Positions 7,965 to 16,830 of a DNA stretch of 64,000 bases are shown one piece after another. Under the pieces are notes generated by a model. It was given only the letters and a program-made list of their open reading frames with translations. It was not told the origin of the DNA and made no database searches. A program made the translations under genes and the position numbers. The stretch is taken from the NCBI RefSeq assembly GCF_015207505.1, contig NZ_JADEWT010000014.1, positions 20,007 through 84,006 of the forward strand, read 5' to 3'. Source of the stretch: Tychonema sp. LEGE 06208. Its GTDB lineage: Bacteria; Cyanobacteriota; Cyanobacteriia; Cyanobacteriales; Microcoleaceae. Position 1 is the stretch's first letter. Each line of letters opens with the position of its first letter.

Positions 7965-8870
7965 TTATTGTTGATTTCGCAGCCGAGGGTTAACAAATTC
8001 GTTCAATCCTTCTCCTACTAAAGATAGTCCGATTACCATTAAAGTCATTGCCAAACCAGGAAATAATGCTGTCCACCAAATGCCTGTAGGTAACGCATCC
8101 AAGGCTAAACGCAAGTCGTGTCCCCATTCTGGGGTTTGTTCGGGAAGTCCCAAACCGAGAAATCCTAAGCCTCCTAATGTTAAAATCGCGTCGGCGGCGT
8201 TAAGGGCAAACAGCACGGGTACGCTTTGAATCACGTTTAGGAAGAGGTAGCGCGAAAGCACTGTCTGAGTGTCTGCACCCATTGCTCGGGCGGCTTCGAC
8301 AAATAATTCGGTTTTGATGCTGGCGGTGTGATTCCTGACTACGCGGTAGTATTGAGGGATGTAGGAAATGCTCAGGGCGATCGCAGCGTTGAATACTCCT
8401 CTTCCTACTACAAACGCCAGTGTCAAGGACAGCAGCAGCCCCGGCAAAGTATAAATTGTATCCATTAAAAATAACAGCGCTCGATCGAGCTTACCGCCCA
8501 AATAACCGCTAAGCAAACCTAGCGGTACGCCGATAAACAAGCTCAAACTTGTGGCTAAAATCACCACTTGCCAAGCAGCGCGAGAAGCAAACAGCGTGCG
8601 GGAAAAAACATCGTAGCCGCTGCGGCTGGTACCAAACCAATAATTCGCGGACGGTGGTTCGTGAATCGGATTAATCAAAGCATCGGTAGGATTTTGCAGC
8701 CATCCCCAAGCTTGCATGGCCGGAGACAAAGTGGCTACCAATACAAACACGGCAGTTATTGTCAAACCCGCCCACATCATTTTCATTGACAGGCTTGACG
8801 TTGAGGCAAGGTTGAGAAATTTCGGTAGTCGGAGGCGGCTTTGGGTCATATTTATGAGGGAAGATGTCAT
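7965..8870 (-). CDS. Peptide/nickel-type ABC transporter permease (DppC/OppC family)
   Basis: A 301-aa inner-membrane permease with about six hydrophobic segments. The binding-protein-dependent transport signature EAARAMGADTQTVLSRYLFLNVI (the EAA loop) is present, with the DppC-like N-terminal segment NYWFGTSRSGYDVFSRTLFASR and the ending LVGEGLNEFVNPRLR. It would pair with a DppB-type permease, two ATPases and a binding protein, none of which is adjacent. The ATG at 8870 is built from the heptamer array that occupies 8866-9122, and no Shine-Dalgarno sequence precedes it. ATG 8849 (MTQSRLRL) is an alternative start. Confidence 0.88.
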   Translation of the reverse strand: MTSSLINMTQSRLRLPKFLNLASTSSLSMKMMWAGLTITAVFVLVATLSPAMQAWGWLQNPTDALINPIHEPPSANYWFGTSRSGYDVFSRTLFASRAAWQVVILATSLSLFIGVPLGLLSGYLGGKLDRALLFLMDTIYTLPGLLLSLTLAFVVGRGVFNAAIALSISYIPQYYRVVRNHTASIKTELFVEAARAMGADTQTVLSRYLFLNVIQSVPVLFALNAADAILTLGGLGFLGLGLPEQTPEWGHDLRLALDALPTGIWWTALFPGLAMTLMVIGLSLVGEGLNEFVNPRLRNQQ

Positions 8871-9122
8871 TAGTCATTAGTCATTAGTCATTAGTCATTA
8901 GTCATTAGTCATCAGTCATTAGTCATTAGTCATTAGTCATTAGTCATTAGTCATCAGTCATCAGTCATTAGTCATTAGTCATTAGTCATTAGTCATTAGT
9001 CATCAGTCATTAGTCATTAGTCATCAGTCATCAGTCATTAGTCATTAGTCATTAGTCATTAGTCATTAGTCATCAGTCATCAGTCATCAGTCATCAGTCA
9101 TTAGTCATCAGTCATTAGTCAT
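8866..9122. repeat. 36-unit heptanucleotide array (GTCATTA/GTCATCA)
   Basis: Exactly 36 consecutive 7-bp units (8866-9117) plus a partial unit, all GTCATTA except GTCATCA at units 7, 13, 14, 20, 23, 24, 30-33 and 35. Units 13-20 and 23-30 have the same variant order, showing a 70-bp higher-order duplication. The array covers the start codon of the permease gene on the minus strand. Confidence 0.95.
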
Positions 9123-9340
9123 GTTTTGCTGTCGCCTCTGAGCTTTCCGTACAACGTCATCAGGAAGAGGGATGAAAGGGTTTTAGCAATTAAGAATTTT
9201 CTAAGTGTCGGGCGCGGTTGCCATAATTGCGATCGACAAATATGAGACTTTTCGATTTTAGTAGCACCTAGGCGAAAAAATCCGCAACAGTCAAAAATTC
9301 TCTCCCTTAGTCGCCGAATACTAACTACCCGCTGTGACTC

Positions 9341-9407
9341 AAGAAACCGGGTTTTTTTGTGGGTTATCGAGCTACAACAGGTATTTTCGTGAAAAACCCG
9401 GTTTCTG
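9341..9407. terminator. AAACCCGGTTTCT inverted repeat 3' of NTRC gene
   Basis: AAGAAACCGGGTTTTTTT at 9341-9358 pairs with GAAAAACCCGGTTTCTGG at about 9391-9408. It lies just after the stop of the thioredoxin reductase gene on the minus strand and may terminate it. It shares arms with the hairpins at 2530 and 63821. Confidence 0.5.
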
Positions 9408-9425
9408 GAAACCCGCGAGTAAGTC

Positions 9426-10796
9426 CTACAAATTACTGGCAATTAGCTCGCGGTACTGACTTTTCGGCTTAACTCCTTTGAGTTCGACTACCAATTCTTT
9501 GTCTTTGAAATACTGAATCGTCGGCGTACCAGTCACGCCAGCATTTTCAGCAATTTCTGGATCTTCTTCAATGTCGATTTCCACATAGTGAATTTTGCCC
9601 TCGAACTCATCTACTACTTTGCTCAAAATCGGCTTGAGACTGTGACAAGGGCCACAAGTCGGAGCGGAGTATTTGACCACAATTAGTCGATCGCTATCGT
9701 GGAACAACTTCCGCAAAGCATAACCTCCTTCGTGGCGCGTGTCTGTGATATCAAAGTTCTCACTGGTTTTGCGTACTTTTTGAGCTTCCGGCGCAGAGGC
9801 TGGCTGCTCGGATTCCTCGGTTTGATGGAATTCCTGGGTTAAAGCATTGACCGAGAGCCAACGCTCTGCTAGCATCGCCCCCATGCAGCCGCTACCTGCT
9901 GCAGTAATGGCTTGGCGAAACTCGTGGTCTTGCACGTCGCCCACGGCGTAAACTCCCTCGACGCTAGTTTCTACTGTGCCGTGTTTGGTGGCGATGTAAC
10001 CTATTTCGTCGAGTTCTAGCTGACCTTGGAACAGTTGAGTGTTGGGAGTGTGACCGATCGCGTAAAACAATCCCTTCACCTGCAAATCTGTTTCAGCGCC
10101 AGTCTCGACATTTCTAATTCTCAACCCATCCATTTTGCTTCCGGGCACTCCCAAAACATCTACAGCTTCGGTGTTCCAGTGCACGGTGATTTTGGGATTG
10201 CTCAGCACTCGGTCTTGCATGGCTTTGCTGGCGCGCATCCGATCGCGCCGCACCAGCATATGTACGTGAGAGCCGTATTTTGTCAAATAAATAGATTCTT
10301 CCGCTGCGGTATCGCCCGCGCCGATGACTGCTAAATCAACTCCTTTAAAAATTGGGGTAGCGCCGTCACAAATCGCACAGGCAGAAATGCCGTGGCTCCA
10401 AAATACGTGTTCGCTAGGCAGACCCAACCTTTTTGCTGTTGCGCCTGTAGCGATTACTATGGTGTGGGTTTTGATTTCTCGGTCTTCCGATCGCACTGTA
10501 AATGGACGATTCGTTAAATCAACAGAAATTACATCTTCGGTGTATAATTGAGCACCCCAGCGCACTGCTTGAGCTTTCATCCGATCCATCAGTTGCGGCC
10601 CGGTGATGCCTTCGGGAAAGCCGGGGAAGTTTTCGACTTCTGTGGTGGTCATCAGTTGACCGCCGGGAATGCCTCCGGTTTGGTAGCCTTCAAAGACTAC
10701 GGGTTTGAGGTTGGCTCTCCCGGCGTAGATGGCTGCGGTGTAGCCTGCTGGGCCTGAGCCGATAATTACTAGGTTTTCTACAGTTTCGTTGGTCAC
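9426..10796 (-). CDS. trxB: NADPH-thioredoxin reductase fused to thioredoxin (NTRC)
   Basis: A 456-aa redox enzyme that passes electrons from NADPH through FAD to an attached thioredoxin, supporting 2-Cys peroxiredoxin and redox control. The FAD-binding motif is [18 protein letters not shown] (about residues 10-27). The reductase disulfide is CAICDG, and the NADPH site is [11 protein letters not shown] with [12 protein letters not shown]. After a linker (about 320-345) comes a thioredoxin domain with the CGPC active site ([12 protein letters not shown]). This domain order is the NTRC type known from cyanobacteria and plastids. It is transcribed alone, with an inverted repeat just past its stop. 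Confidence 0.95.
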   Translation of the reverse strand: MTNETVENLVIIGSGPAGYTAAIYAGRANLKPVVFEGYQTGGIPGGQLMTTTEVENFPGFPEGITGPQLMDRMKAQAVRWGAQLYTEDVISVDLTNRPFTVRSEDREIKTHTIVIATGATAKRLGLPSEHVFWSHGISACAICDGATPIFKGVDLAVIGAGDTAAEESIYLTKYGSHVHMLVRRDRMRASKAMQDRVLSNPKITVHWNTEAVDVLGVPGSKMDGLRIRNVETGAETDLQVKGLFYAIGHTPNTQLFQGQLELDEIGYIATKHGTVETSVEGVYAVGDVQDHEFRQAITAAGSGCMGAMLAERWLSVNALTQEFHQTEESEQPASAPEAQKVRKTSENFDITDTRHEGGYALRKLFHDSDRLIVVKYSAPTCGPCHSLKPILSKVVDEFEGKIHYVEIDIEEDPEIAENAGVTGTPTIQYFKDKELVVELKGVKPKSQYRELIASNL

Positions 10797-11521
10797 AGTT
10801 ATTTATTCAAACTCATAACGACTTCGTTTAACTCAATTTTAGCAGAGTTCTAGCTTGGGGCGATACCATTTGAGATTTGAGCTGGCAATGGCTAATTTTG
10901 TATTGGTTTGCAGCTTGCAAGCGAGTTGCATTATTTTTTCACTGGTTGGTTTTATTGTGCGATCGTACTTACTATTTTTCAAGGTCGATCGAGCTTCGCG
11001 ACAACTTCCACCCGTTTCATAACCAAAGACAATCGAAAAGTCTATTTAGTTTTAAATGTTGTATCTAATTTGCCCCCTCAAATCTTAAGCAAATCTAAAG
11101 ACCGCTCAACTTATTGACTTCATTCTCAATAATTTGACGTATTTACTTTGTTTGAGCTTTGTGGTACGATTTTCATAATCTGACAGTTTTTGTGACTGCT
11201 TTTACGTTTTTTGGCTGAAACCTTTTAAAATCGTCAAATCACTCTACTCTATTCATGCAATTACTTAAAGAATTTATGCAAAAAACGCATAATCGATAGA
11301 TAAGAATTGTAACGAGATTTGGGGCTGATTTGACAAATAGCAGCTTTTGTGCAGTGCCAGGGCGCGGGGGCAAATTTGCATAAATCTGGGATTGATAAGT
11401 CAACCGCAGATATCAGCGGATAAACACACCAATCGAACAGATAATTTCAAAAATTGAGAGCGAATCGAGTTTTAACCTTGATGTAGGCGGGTAAAATACA
11501 GATAAAGTTTACTTTGGTGCG
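10797..11521. other. Intergenic region, no gene recognised
   Basis: About 725 bp between divergent genes (NTRC on minus, the phosphatase-methyltransferase gene on plus). It is AT-rich with short meaningless open frames, and it presumably holds both promoters. No strong hairpin or repeat array was noticed. Confidence 0.5.
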
Positions 11522-12541
11522 ATGGATCAAACAAAATTATTGTTTGTTTGCAGCCGGAATAAGTGGAGAAGTTTGACTGCACAGAAGATATGCGAGAATG
11601 TTAGCGGCTTGAGTGTGCGATCGGCTGGAACGGAAAAAGGTGCCAGAATTAGAGTGACTGAGGGTTTGCTGGGTTGGGCAGATTTGATATTTGTGATGGA
11701 GAAGAAGCACGGCGATCGACTTGCTAGCAAGTTTCCCGCAAGTCTTAAAGGCAAAAAAGTTATTTGTCTGCAAATCGCCGATAATTACGAGTATATGGAA
11801 CCGCAGTTGGTCGAAATTTTGCAGGCGAAACTCGGTTCGTATCTGGTGGAAATGTCAGACAGTAGGACAGGTTTTATGCAGCGCGTTCTAGAGCCGGAGG
11901 TTATGGATTCTTGGGAAGAAGCTGTTGAGTATGACTCGATGGATTTTACTGAGGTGAATGCGGCTTTTGCTAAAAGTGCGATCGAATTAGGGCCGATGTC
12001 TGGGAAAATCTTAGATGCTGGGACTGGTACGGCGAGAATCCCGATCGCCATTGCTCGAATCCGCCCTGCTTGGGAGTTGACTTGCATCGATATGTCGGCA
12101 AATATGCTGAAATTAGGACTGGAAAATGTGTCTGAGGCGAATGTGCGATCGCAAATTAATCTAGAATTAGTTGATGCTAAAGCTATGCCGTATCCAGACA
12201 GTTATTTTGATATGGTGATTTCTAACAGCATTATCCACCATTTGCCCGATCCGCTGCCGTTTTTGCGCGAAGTTCGGCGAGTCTTAAAACCAAATGGAGC
12301 AATATTTTTGCGGGATTTGTTCAGGCCTGAAGATGAAGCAATCAGGGATAATTTAGTTGAGATGTATGCGGGAGATTGCAACTCGCATCAAAAACAGTTA
12401 TTCAGCGATTCGCTGCACGCGGCTTTTACTCTGGCTGAAATACAGACAATGATGGAAACTGCAGGATTGGAAGGTGTGAGGATTTATGAATCTTCGGACA
12501 GGCACTGGACGGCTGAGCGTGCTTGGTGCGAGACTTTGTAA
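11522..12541 (+). CDS. Low-molecular-weight tyrosine phosphatase-like domain fused to class I SAM methyltransferase
   Basis: 339 aa in two parts. Residues 1-112 resemble the COG4551-type low-molecular-weight protein tyrosine phosphatase family: the P-loop C10-SRNKW-R16-S (CX5R), VRSAGTEKGARIRVTEG, then DLIFVMEKKHGDRL. Residues 119-339 are a Rossmann methyltransferase with motif I ILDAGTGTARIPIAIA, an acidic end of beta2 (TCIDMSANML) and FDMVISNSIIHHLPDP. The second part begins at an internal Met (MQRVLEPEVMDSWEEA, codon at about 11876) that looks like the natural start of a stand-alone methyltransferase. The gene may therefore be a fusion of two formerly adjacent genes. Substrates are unknown. 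Confidence 0.82.
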   Translation: MDQTKLLFVCSRNKWRSLTAQKICENVSGLSVRSAGTEKGARIRVTEGLLGWADLIFVMEKKHGDRLASKFPASLKGKKVICLQIADNYEYMEPQLVEILQAKLGSYLVEMSDSRTGFMQRVLEPEVMDSWEEAVEYDSMDFTEVNAAFAKSAIELGPMSGKILDAGTGTARIPIAIARIRPAWELTCIDMSANMLKLGLENVSEANVRSQINLELVDAKAMPYPDSYFDMVISNSIIHHLPDPLPFLREVRRVLKPNGAIFLRDLFRPEDEAIRDNLVEMYAGDCNSHQKQLFSDSLHAAFTLAEIQTMMETAGLEGVRIYESSDRHWTAERAWCETL

Positions 12542-12593
12542 ACTGGGACGATCGGTTGCAAATATCTACTTTTGGGCAGGAAGAATTAGTATG

Positions 12594-12645
12594 ATTGAAC
12601 CGCGAAGACGCGAAGGACACGAAGGAAGAATAGGAAGAAAAAGCC
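12594..12645. repeat. Dispersed repeat (ACCGCGAAGACGCGAAGG type)
   Basis: AACCGCGAAGACGCGAAGGACACGAAGGAAG-like sequence; related copies lie at about 20595-20665 (reverse) and 58655-58715. Related CGCAGAGAACACAGAGG sequence is the cargo of the inverted-repeat elements at 24899 and 47106. It sits in the convergent gap between two genes. Confidence 0.6.
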
Positions 12646-12655
12646 AGAATCAGCG

Positions 12656-13576
12656 TTAGGGTAATGGAATTATGCGGCGCATGAGGTTTCCCCTAATGTC
12701 TTCATCCAACCACTCAAGTGCATCGGGTTCCCAGTAGGCAGTTGCTAGCGGCAACCAACCAAAAAAAGAGCCAAGTCCACCGCAAATGGAGCATCCGCCG
12801 TCTCCGCCTCGGACTGTATGTTTGTCGCTAATTACCTCGCCATCGTAAGGATTTTGAGCGATGTGGAGTCCGAAAAGGTTGGGCTGCAAGTGGAGTTTCC
12901 AGTCGGCTGCCTTGTCAGTTGGGTAGCAATCGCTAGGATTTAAGTCTCCCCAGCGAAATAGAGTGGTACTTCCGGCACCGCAAGCATACTCCCATTCGTC
13001 GAAAGTTAGCAAGCGCAGTCCTTCAGTCGCCAATTCAGTCGCGAGTTCTTCATGCGTTTTGCTCGTAATTTGCCAAGCCTCAATCGAGCCATCCTCAGCA
13101 CGATCGAATCCGTATCTATCGTTACATATCATCCTCTGCCTGTCTGGAAACTCTTTTAATAAATTCTGGATTTTAAGTGACTCCGAACTAATTGCCTCAA
13201 GACCGATTTTTGTTGGTTTAATTTCTACAAGCATCGGCGAAAATGTCACCTTTCGAGGAGGTGTAGTGACGCTTTGGACGTAAGAGTATATATCTCGATC
13301 GATCTCATACACCTCGGCAGTATCTTGAAATGATTCAATTTGCTCGTCTGTCGGGCGAAAGTTGCCGACTTCGCATCCAATTTGAACCTCACCCCCTGGC
13401 ATCAGAGAAAATAAAGCTCCTCCATACTCGAAAATGGCAATAGAGAGTTCGCTGCCACCATCAGGGTAAAATCGCAAACCTTTAAAAATTACTGACTGTG
13501 GCAGATGTGCTGCTAATTCCTGTGAGTAGCGATTTTTTTTTTCGTCGCTCAAGTTTTGCCATTCCTGCAATTCCAT
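12656..13576 (-). CDS. Formylglycine-generating-enzyme-like (FGE-sulfatase fold) protein
   Basis: 306 aa. The C-terminal half carries signatures of the FGE/C-type-lectin-like fold: GLRLLTFDEWEYACGAG (about 185-200), TTLFRWGDLNPSD, NLFGLHIAQNPYDGEVISDKHTVRGGDGG, and a Trp/aromatic-rich end. The N-terminal half (about 1-150) is not recognised. Whether it is catalytic cannot be told, since the paired cysteines of true FGE are not obvious (a CSICGG motif follows RGGDGG). It begins 29 bp after the GGDEF gene on the same strand, so the two are probably co-transcribed. Confidence 0.65.
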   Translation of the reverse strand: MELQEWQNLSDEKKNRYSQELAAHLPQSVIFKGLRFYPDGGSELSIAIFEYGGALFSLMPGGEVQIGCEVGNFRPTDEQIESFQDTAEVYEIDRDIYSYVQSVTTPPRKVTFSPMLVEIKPTKIGLEAISSESLKIQNLLKEFPDRQRMICNDRYGFDRAEDGSIEAWQITSKTHEELATELATEGLRLLTFDEWEYACGAGSTTLFRWGDLNPSDCYPTDKAADWKLHLQPNLFGLHIAQNPYDGEVISDKHTVRGGDGGCSICGGLGSFFGWLPLATAYWEPDALEWLDEDIRGNLMRRIIPLP

Positions 13577-13605
13577 AAGCCAAAAGTTCCTGAACTCAAC
13601 CTCTT

Positions 13606-14724
13606 CTACTTATCTAATTTGATATTACCTAAAATTGCCCGATCGCGCCCTCCGTCTTTAGCTTCATAAAGCGAACGATCGGCAGCTTCAATCAAATCTT
13701 TTTTGGAAATTTCCAGTTGAGGCACCGTACTCGACACTCCCAAACTTAGTGTAACACAACCAGAGTTGGGCGATTTAATATTTTTAATTTCAAGTTTTTT
13801 CACCCTGACTCGAATTTGCTCTGCAATCGTGACAGCCATTTCGGATGAAGTTCTAGGCAAAATTACCGCAAATTCTTCACCTCCGTAACGGGCCACCAGC
13901 GTCTCCCGCAAAACTTCCCCCGCTGAGAATTTTACCGCCTCAACAATAGTTTTGGCTACCTGTTGCAAACAAGCATCTCCCGCCTGATGTCCGTAAGTAT
14001 CGTTGTATGTCTTAAAAAAGTCAATATCGCATAAAATTAAAGATAATTCTGCTGCTTCTTCTCCCAAACTTTGCCATTTTTTCTCTAAGTATTCATTAAA
14101 ACATCGTCGGTTAGCAACCTGAGTTAAACCATCTGAATTTGCCAGGCGATATAATTCCAAATTAGCTGCTGTTAATTGAGAATTTGCTGCTTCTAACTCC
14201 GATTGCGTGACAGATAAATTATAATAAAGTTCGCTAATATACCAAGTAGCTTGTTGGTGGATTTGAGATAAAGCTATTAACACTTGATGCACGTCTAAAA
14301 GTCGGTAAACTTGAGGTTCTAACTGCACGACAATCGGTTCGTAAAGCTGTTCTGGCTGTCGCTGCACTGCTCGCTGAGCTGCCATGACAATTAGGGCGAC
14401 TCCTGGTAAAATCAAAATATCGGTTTTAGCTATTTGATACAAAGCCACAATCGGTCGGCAAGCAAATATATCTACTCCGTAAGGGCGACTCATGCGTTCC
14501 ATAAATCGCCGGCGAGATATCATTCCTAAAAATTCGCCATTTACGGTCAAGATAACTCCCGGAAGCAGCGGGTGAGACTGAAACAACCGAGATACATCTT
14601 TGGCAATACATGAATGTTGAACCTGAACATTAAATACAGCTAGATCTTTAAGAGTAGACTCTAAAGATAAATTTTTAGGTAGTTTTTCGGGTTCTAGGGG
14701 TGGCGTGATAAATTTAGCAAACAC
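13606..14724 (-). CDS. Diguanylate cyclase with N-terminal CBS-like region
   Basis: 372 aa. The C-terminal GGDEF domain makes cyclic di-GMP: SDGLTQVANRRCFNEYL, LILCDIDFFKTYNDTYGHQAGDACL, and active-site RYGGEEFAVILP. The residues upstream of GGEEF (RETLVARYGGEEF) do not form an RxxD inhibitory site, so product inhibition may be absent. The N-terminal 150 residues (HPLLPGVILTVNGEFLGMISRRRFMERMSRP...) look like a CBS-pair-like sensory module. A coiled-coil linker (SVTQSELEAANSQLTAANLELYRLA) joins the two. It is upstream of the FGE-like gene in the same direction. Confidence 0.9.
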   Translation of the reverse strand: MFAKFITPPLEPEKLPKNLSLESTLKDLAVFNVQVQHSCIAKDVSRLFQSHPLLPGVILTVNGEFLGMISRRRFMERMSRPYGVDIFACRPIVALYQIAKTDILILPGVALIVMAAQRAVQRQPEQLYEPIVVQLEPQVYRLLDVHQVLIALSQIHQQATWYISELYYNLSVTQSELEAANSQLTAANLELYRLANSDGLTQVANRRCFNEYLEKKWQSLGEEAAELSLILCDIDFFKTYNDTYGHQAGDACLQQVAKTIVEAVKFSAGEVLRETLVARYGGEEFAVILPRTSSEMAVTIAEQIRVRVKKLEIKNIKSPNSGCVTLSLGVSSTVPQLEISKKDLIEAADRSLYEAKDGGRDRAILGNIKLDK

Positions 14725-15377
14725 AGCGCATATCCAAAATCAACTATACAGCAGCAACAAACCTACTGTCAACATTTTTTCGAGATTAACTTAATATACT
14801 ATAACTGGTTGTATTGTGAATTACAATAAAAAAAGGTCGCTTATCTCAGGAGTCTATTGATTCATTAATTGGTATTCATGTAATTGTATAACACTTAAAT
14901 TATCGATCGTATTTAAATGTGAATTTTCACTGGAGAATATTAACCCCCATACTTTTCAAGAGTTGACAGTTGAGGGCGACTTCAGCCAGCGAATTTTTAG
15001 AATAGCGCAGCCCAACCAAGTCTTCGGGTTGACGAAAGGACAGTTACCCGATAGTCGATCGCTTTTGAAATTTCCTGCGAGGGAAATTAATTTGGGAGCA
15101 TCTCCTGCATCGCAAAAAGGATTTTTTTTACAGTGCGAGCGTCCCCGCTCGCACTACAAATGCAAAACACCAGATGCACCCAATTAATTGTTTCTTTCGC
15201 CTGACAATGAGAAGGCTTTCAACCATTTTTTTTGGCAAAAACTAGGTTGTTGGCACCACTATAGCGGTTCTCAAGCGTGGTGAGGATAGCCCTGCGCGGC
15301 CCAATCCCTCCGCGGCCCAATCCCTCCGCTTCGCTCCGCCCAATGCCCTGCGCGGCCCAAACTCAAAACTAATTCTC
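14725..15377. other. Intergenic region with small hairpin and GCGCGGCCCAATC repeats
   Basis: No gene recognised. It holds a hairpin GTGCGAGCG/CGCTCGCAC at 15133-15154, a TATAGCGGTTCTCA half-repeat at about 15259 matching the hairpin at 25357, and a short direct-repeat cluster of CCCTGCGCGGCCCAAT/CCCTCCGCGGCCCAAT at about 15290-15360. Confidence 0.5.
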
Positions 15378-15893
15378 TCACCAACCCCAAGTTCCCATTC
15401 CTCCCTTAAACGGGCCGACAATATCTTTAGTAATCCAACCGCCGTAAAAATCTCCTGGTTGAGCTTGTACTAATTCTCCGTCCACATAACAGGCATCCAT
15501 CTTGCTAGGATAAAAAGCCACATAATCTTTAATAGCTGCAAAAACCTGATTGGGTTCGGGATAAAACCAAGCAGCATTTACTACTTCCTTTTCTCCCACC
15601 GTCACAGTGTAATAACCTGCTTGTCCCTTCCACTCGCACCATGAGCCCCGTGAAGTTTTGTGCAAATATTGCATTTGGATATCCTCGGGGGAGATATAGT
15701 AGACTGGAGGGTGACTTGTCTCCAACACCCGCTGAGGATGTCGCGTGTCGGCGATCGTCACTTCATTAAAAATAATCTGTACGTGTTTGGTCAATTCCTC
15801 AAGGCGAGGGGGACGAGGGTAATCCCAAACAGACTCTTGACCAATGCCAGGTTCTATGCGATCGAAGTTCACTTGCACAATCTCCCCTGCCAA
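15378..15893 (-). CDS. DUF427 domain protein
   Basis: 171 aa. It carries the DUF427 pattern: ETSHPPVYYISPEDIQMQYL, GSWCEWKGQAGYYTVTVGEKEV, NAAWFYPEPNQVFAAIKDYVAFYPSKMDACYVDGELVQAQPGDFYGGWIT. The function of the family is not established. The full-length ending GPFKGGMGTWGW is usual for cyanobacterial members. It stands alone, with large gaps on both sides. Confidence 0.9.
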   Translation of the reverse strand: MAGEIVQVNFDRIEPGIGQESVWDYPRPPRLEELTKHVQIIFNEVTIADTRHPQRVLETSHPPVYYISPEDIQMQYLHKTSRGSWCEWKGQAGYYTVTVGEKEVVNAAWFYPEPNQVFAAIKDYVAFYPSKMDACYVDGELVQAQPGDFYGGWITKDIVGPFKGGMGTWGW

Positions 15894-16830
15894 AAAATAA
15901 TTAGGGACTGAGCGTTATCAACCTAGTCCTAGTCCAAATAGTGCCTTAATTTGACTGCAAAGTCAAGTTTTTACCTCTATTTTAGGATGCTTTACTCAAC
16001 AATTGCGGACAAAGGCTTTAGCTCAAAACACTAATTTTTGATTATATAGATTTCAGTAAACTCGATCGCGGTTTCGCAGACCAAGACAAAACTTTAGATT
16101 AGCTGCGACACAAAAATATCTGCGTCCATCAGTGTTAATCGGCTTGAAATCTGCGGTTCATCCATCAATCATTTTTTTTTGCAACTCAAGCCTGCTGTCC
16201 CAATTATCCGATTTAACCGATATATAGCTTTCAAGCGTTGAAAAAACAGAGATCGAACCATTTTTTCAGAGTACCCAATTCCTAACTATAGCCTTTTTTA
16301 AGAAGGTCAGAAGTCAGTCGATTTTAGATGCTTCGGCTTGCTTCGGCTACCTTCAACTAAGCTCAGGACAAGACGCTGACTCACAAGTTGCGAGCGTACA
16401 AGTTTTAGATTTTAGATTTTAGATTGGGGGATTGAGGGATTGAGGGATTGAGGGATGGCTGGCTGGATGCCTCATTTTTTTCTAGAACTGCTATACCAAT
16501 CAATCTTATTTGTGCGAGGTACAGATTGGGAATTAGTAATTCTCAGCAATTATCAAATATTTGCCGAATTATGACCTCATTTTAGCCATTGAGCCAAAAA
16601 GCCTTCAACTTTCAGCCTTTGGGAATCTACTTTCAGAAGGGGCTACTGGCATCTTTGACGCTAAGAGAATTATCTGATAAAGTTATAGCGAATATTAAGG
16701 TTTTTTAATCTTATTAGCAAAAATCTAGGGTCGTGCCGAGTTTGTAGCGGCGCAAAATCTAGCGCCTGTAATCACATAACCCCCGATCGCACTTTGAAAA
16801 CGGATAGGACAGCCTGTCATAATTAGATCT
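15894..16830. other. Intergenic region with short tandem repeats
   Basis: About 940 bp without a credible gene. It contains TTTTAGA heptamers followed by GGGATTGA octamers at about 16403-16470, and a TCTGCGTCCATCAGTGTTAATC...ATCTGCGGTT sequence at about 16118-16160 related to repeats at 18835 and 35170. The promoter of the antiporter gene should lie near its end. Confidence 0.45.

Noticed and set aside
8866..9122. Possible CRISPR array
   Set aside because: Units are 7 bp and contiguous with no spacers; no cas genes are nearby. It is a heptamer tandem repeat.
9119..9442. 107-aa open frame on the minus strand
   Set aside because: Made largely of the AAACCCGG inverted repeat and the array edge; no ribosome site or family features.
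10877..11117. 63-aa and 69-aa frames between NTRC and the phosphatase fusion
   Set aside because: Two frames of the same AT-rich DNA, neither with a ribosome site.
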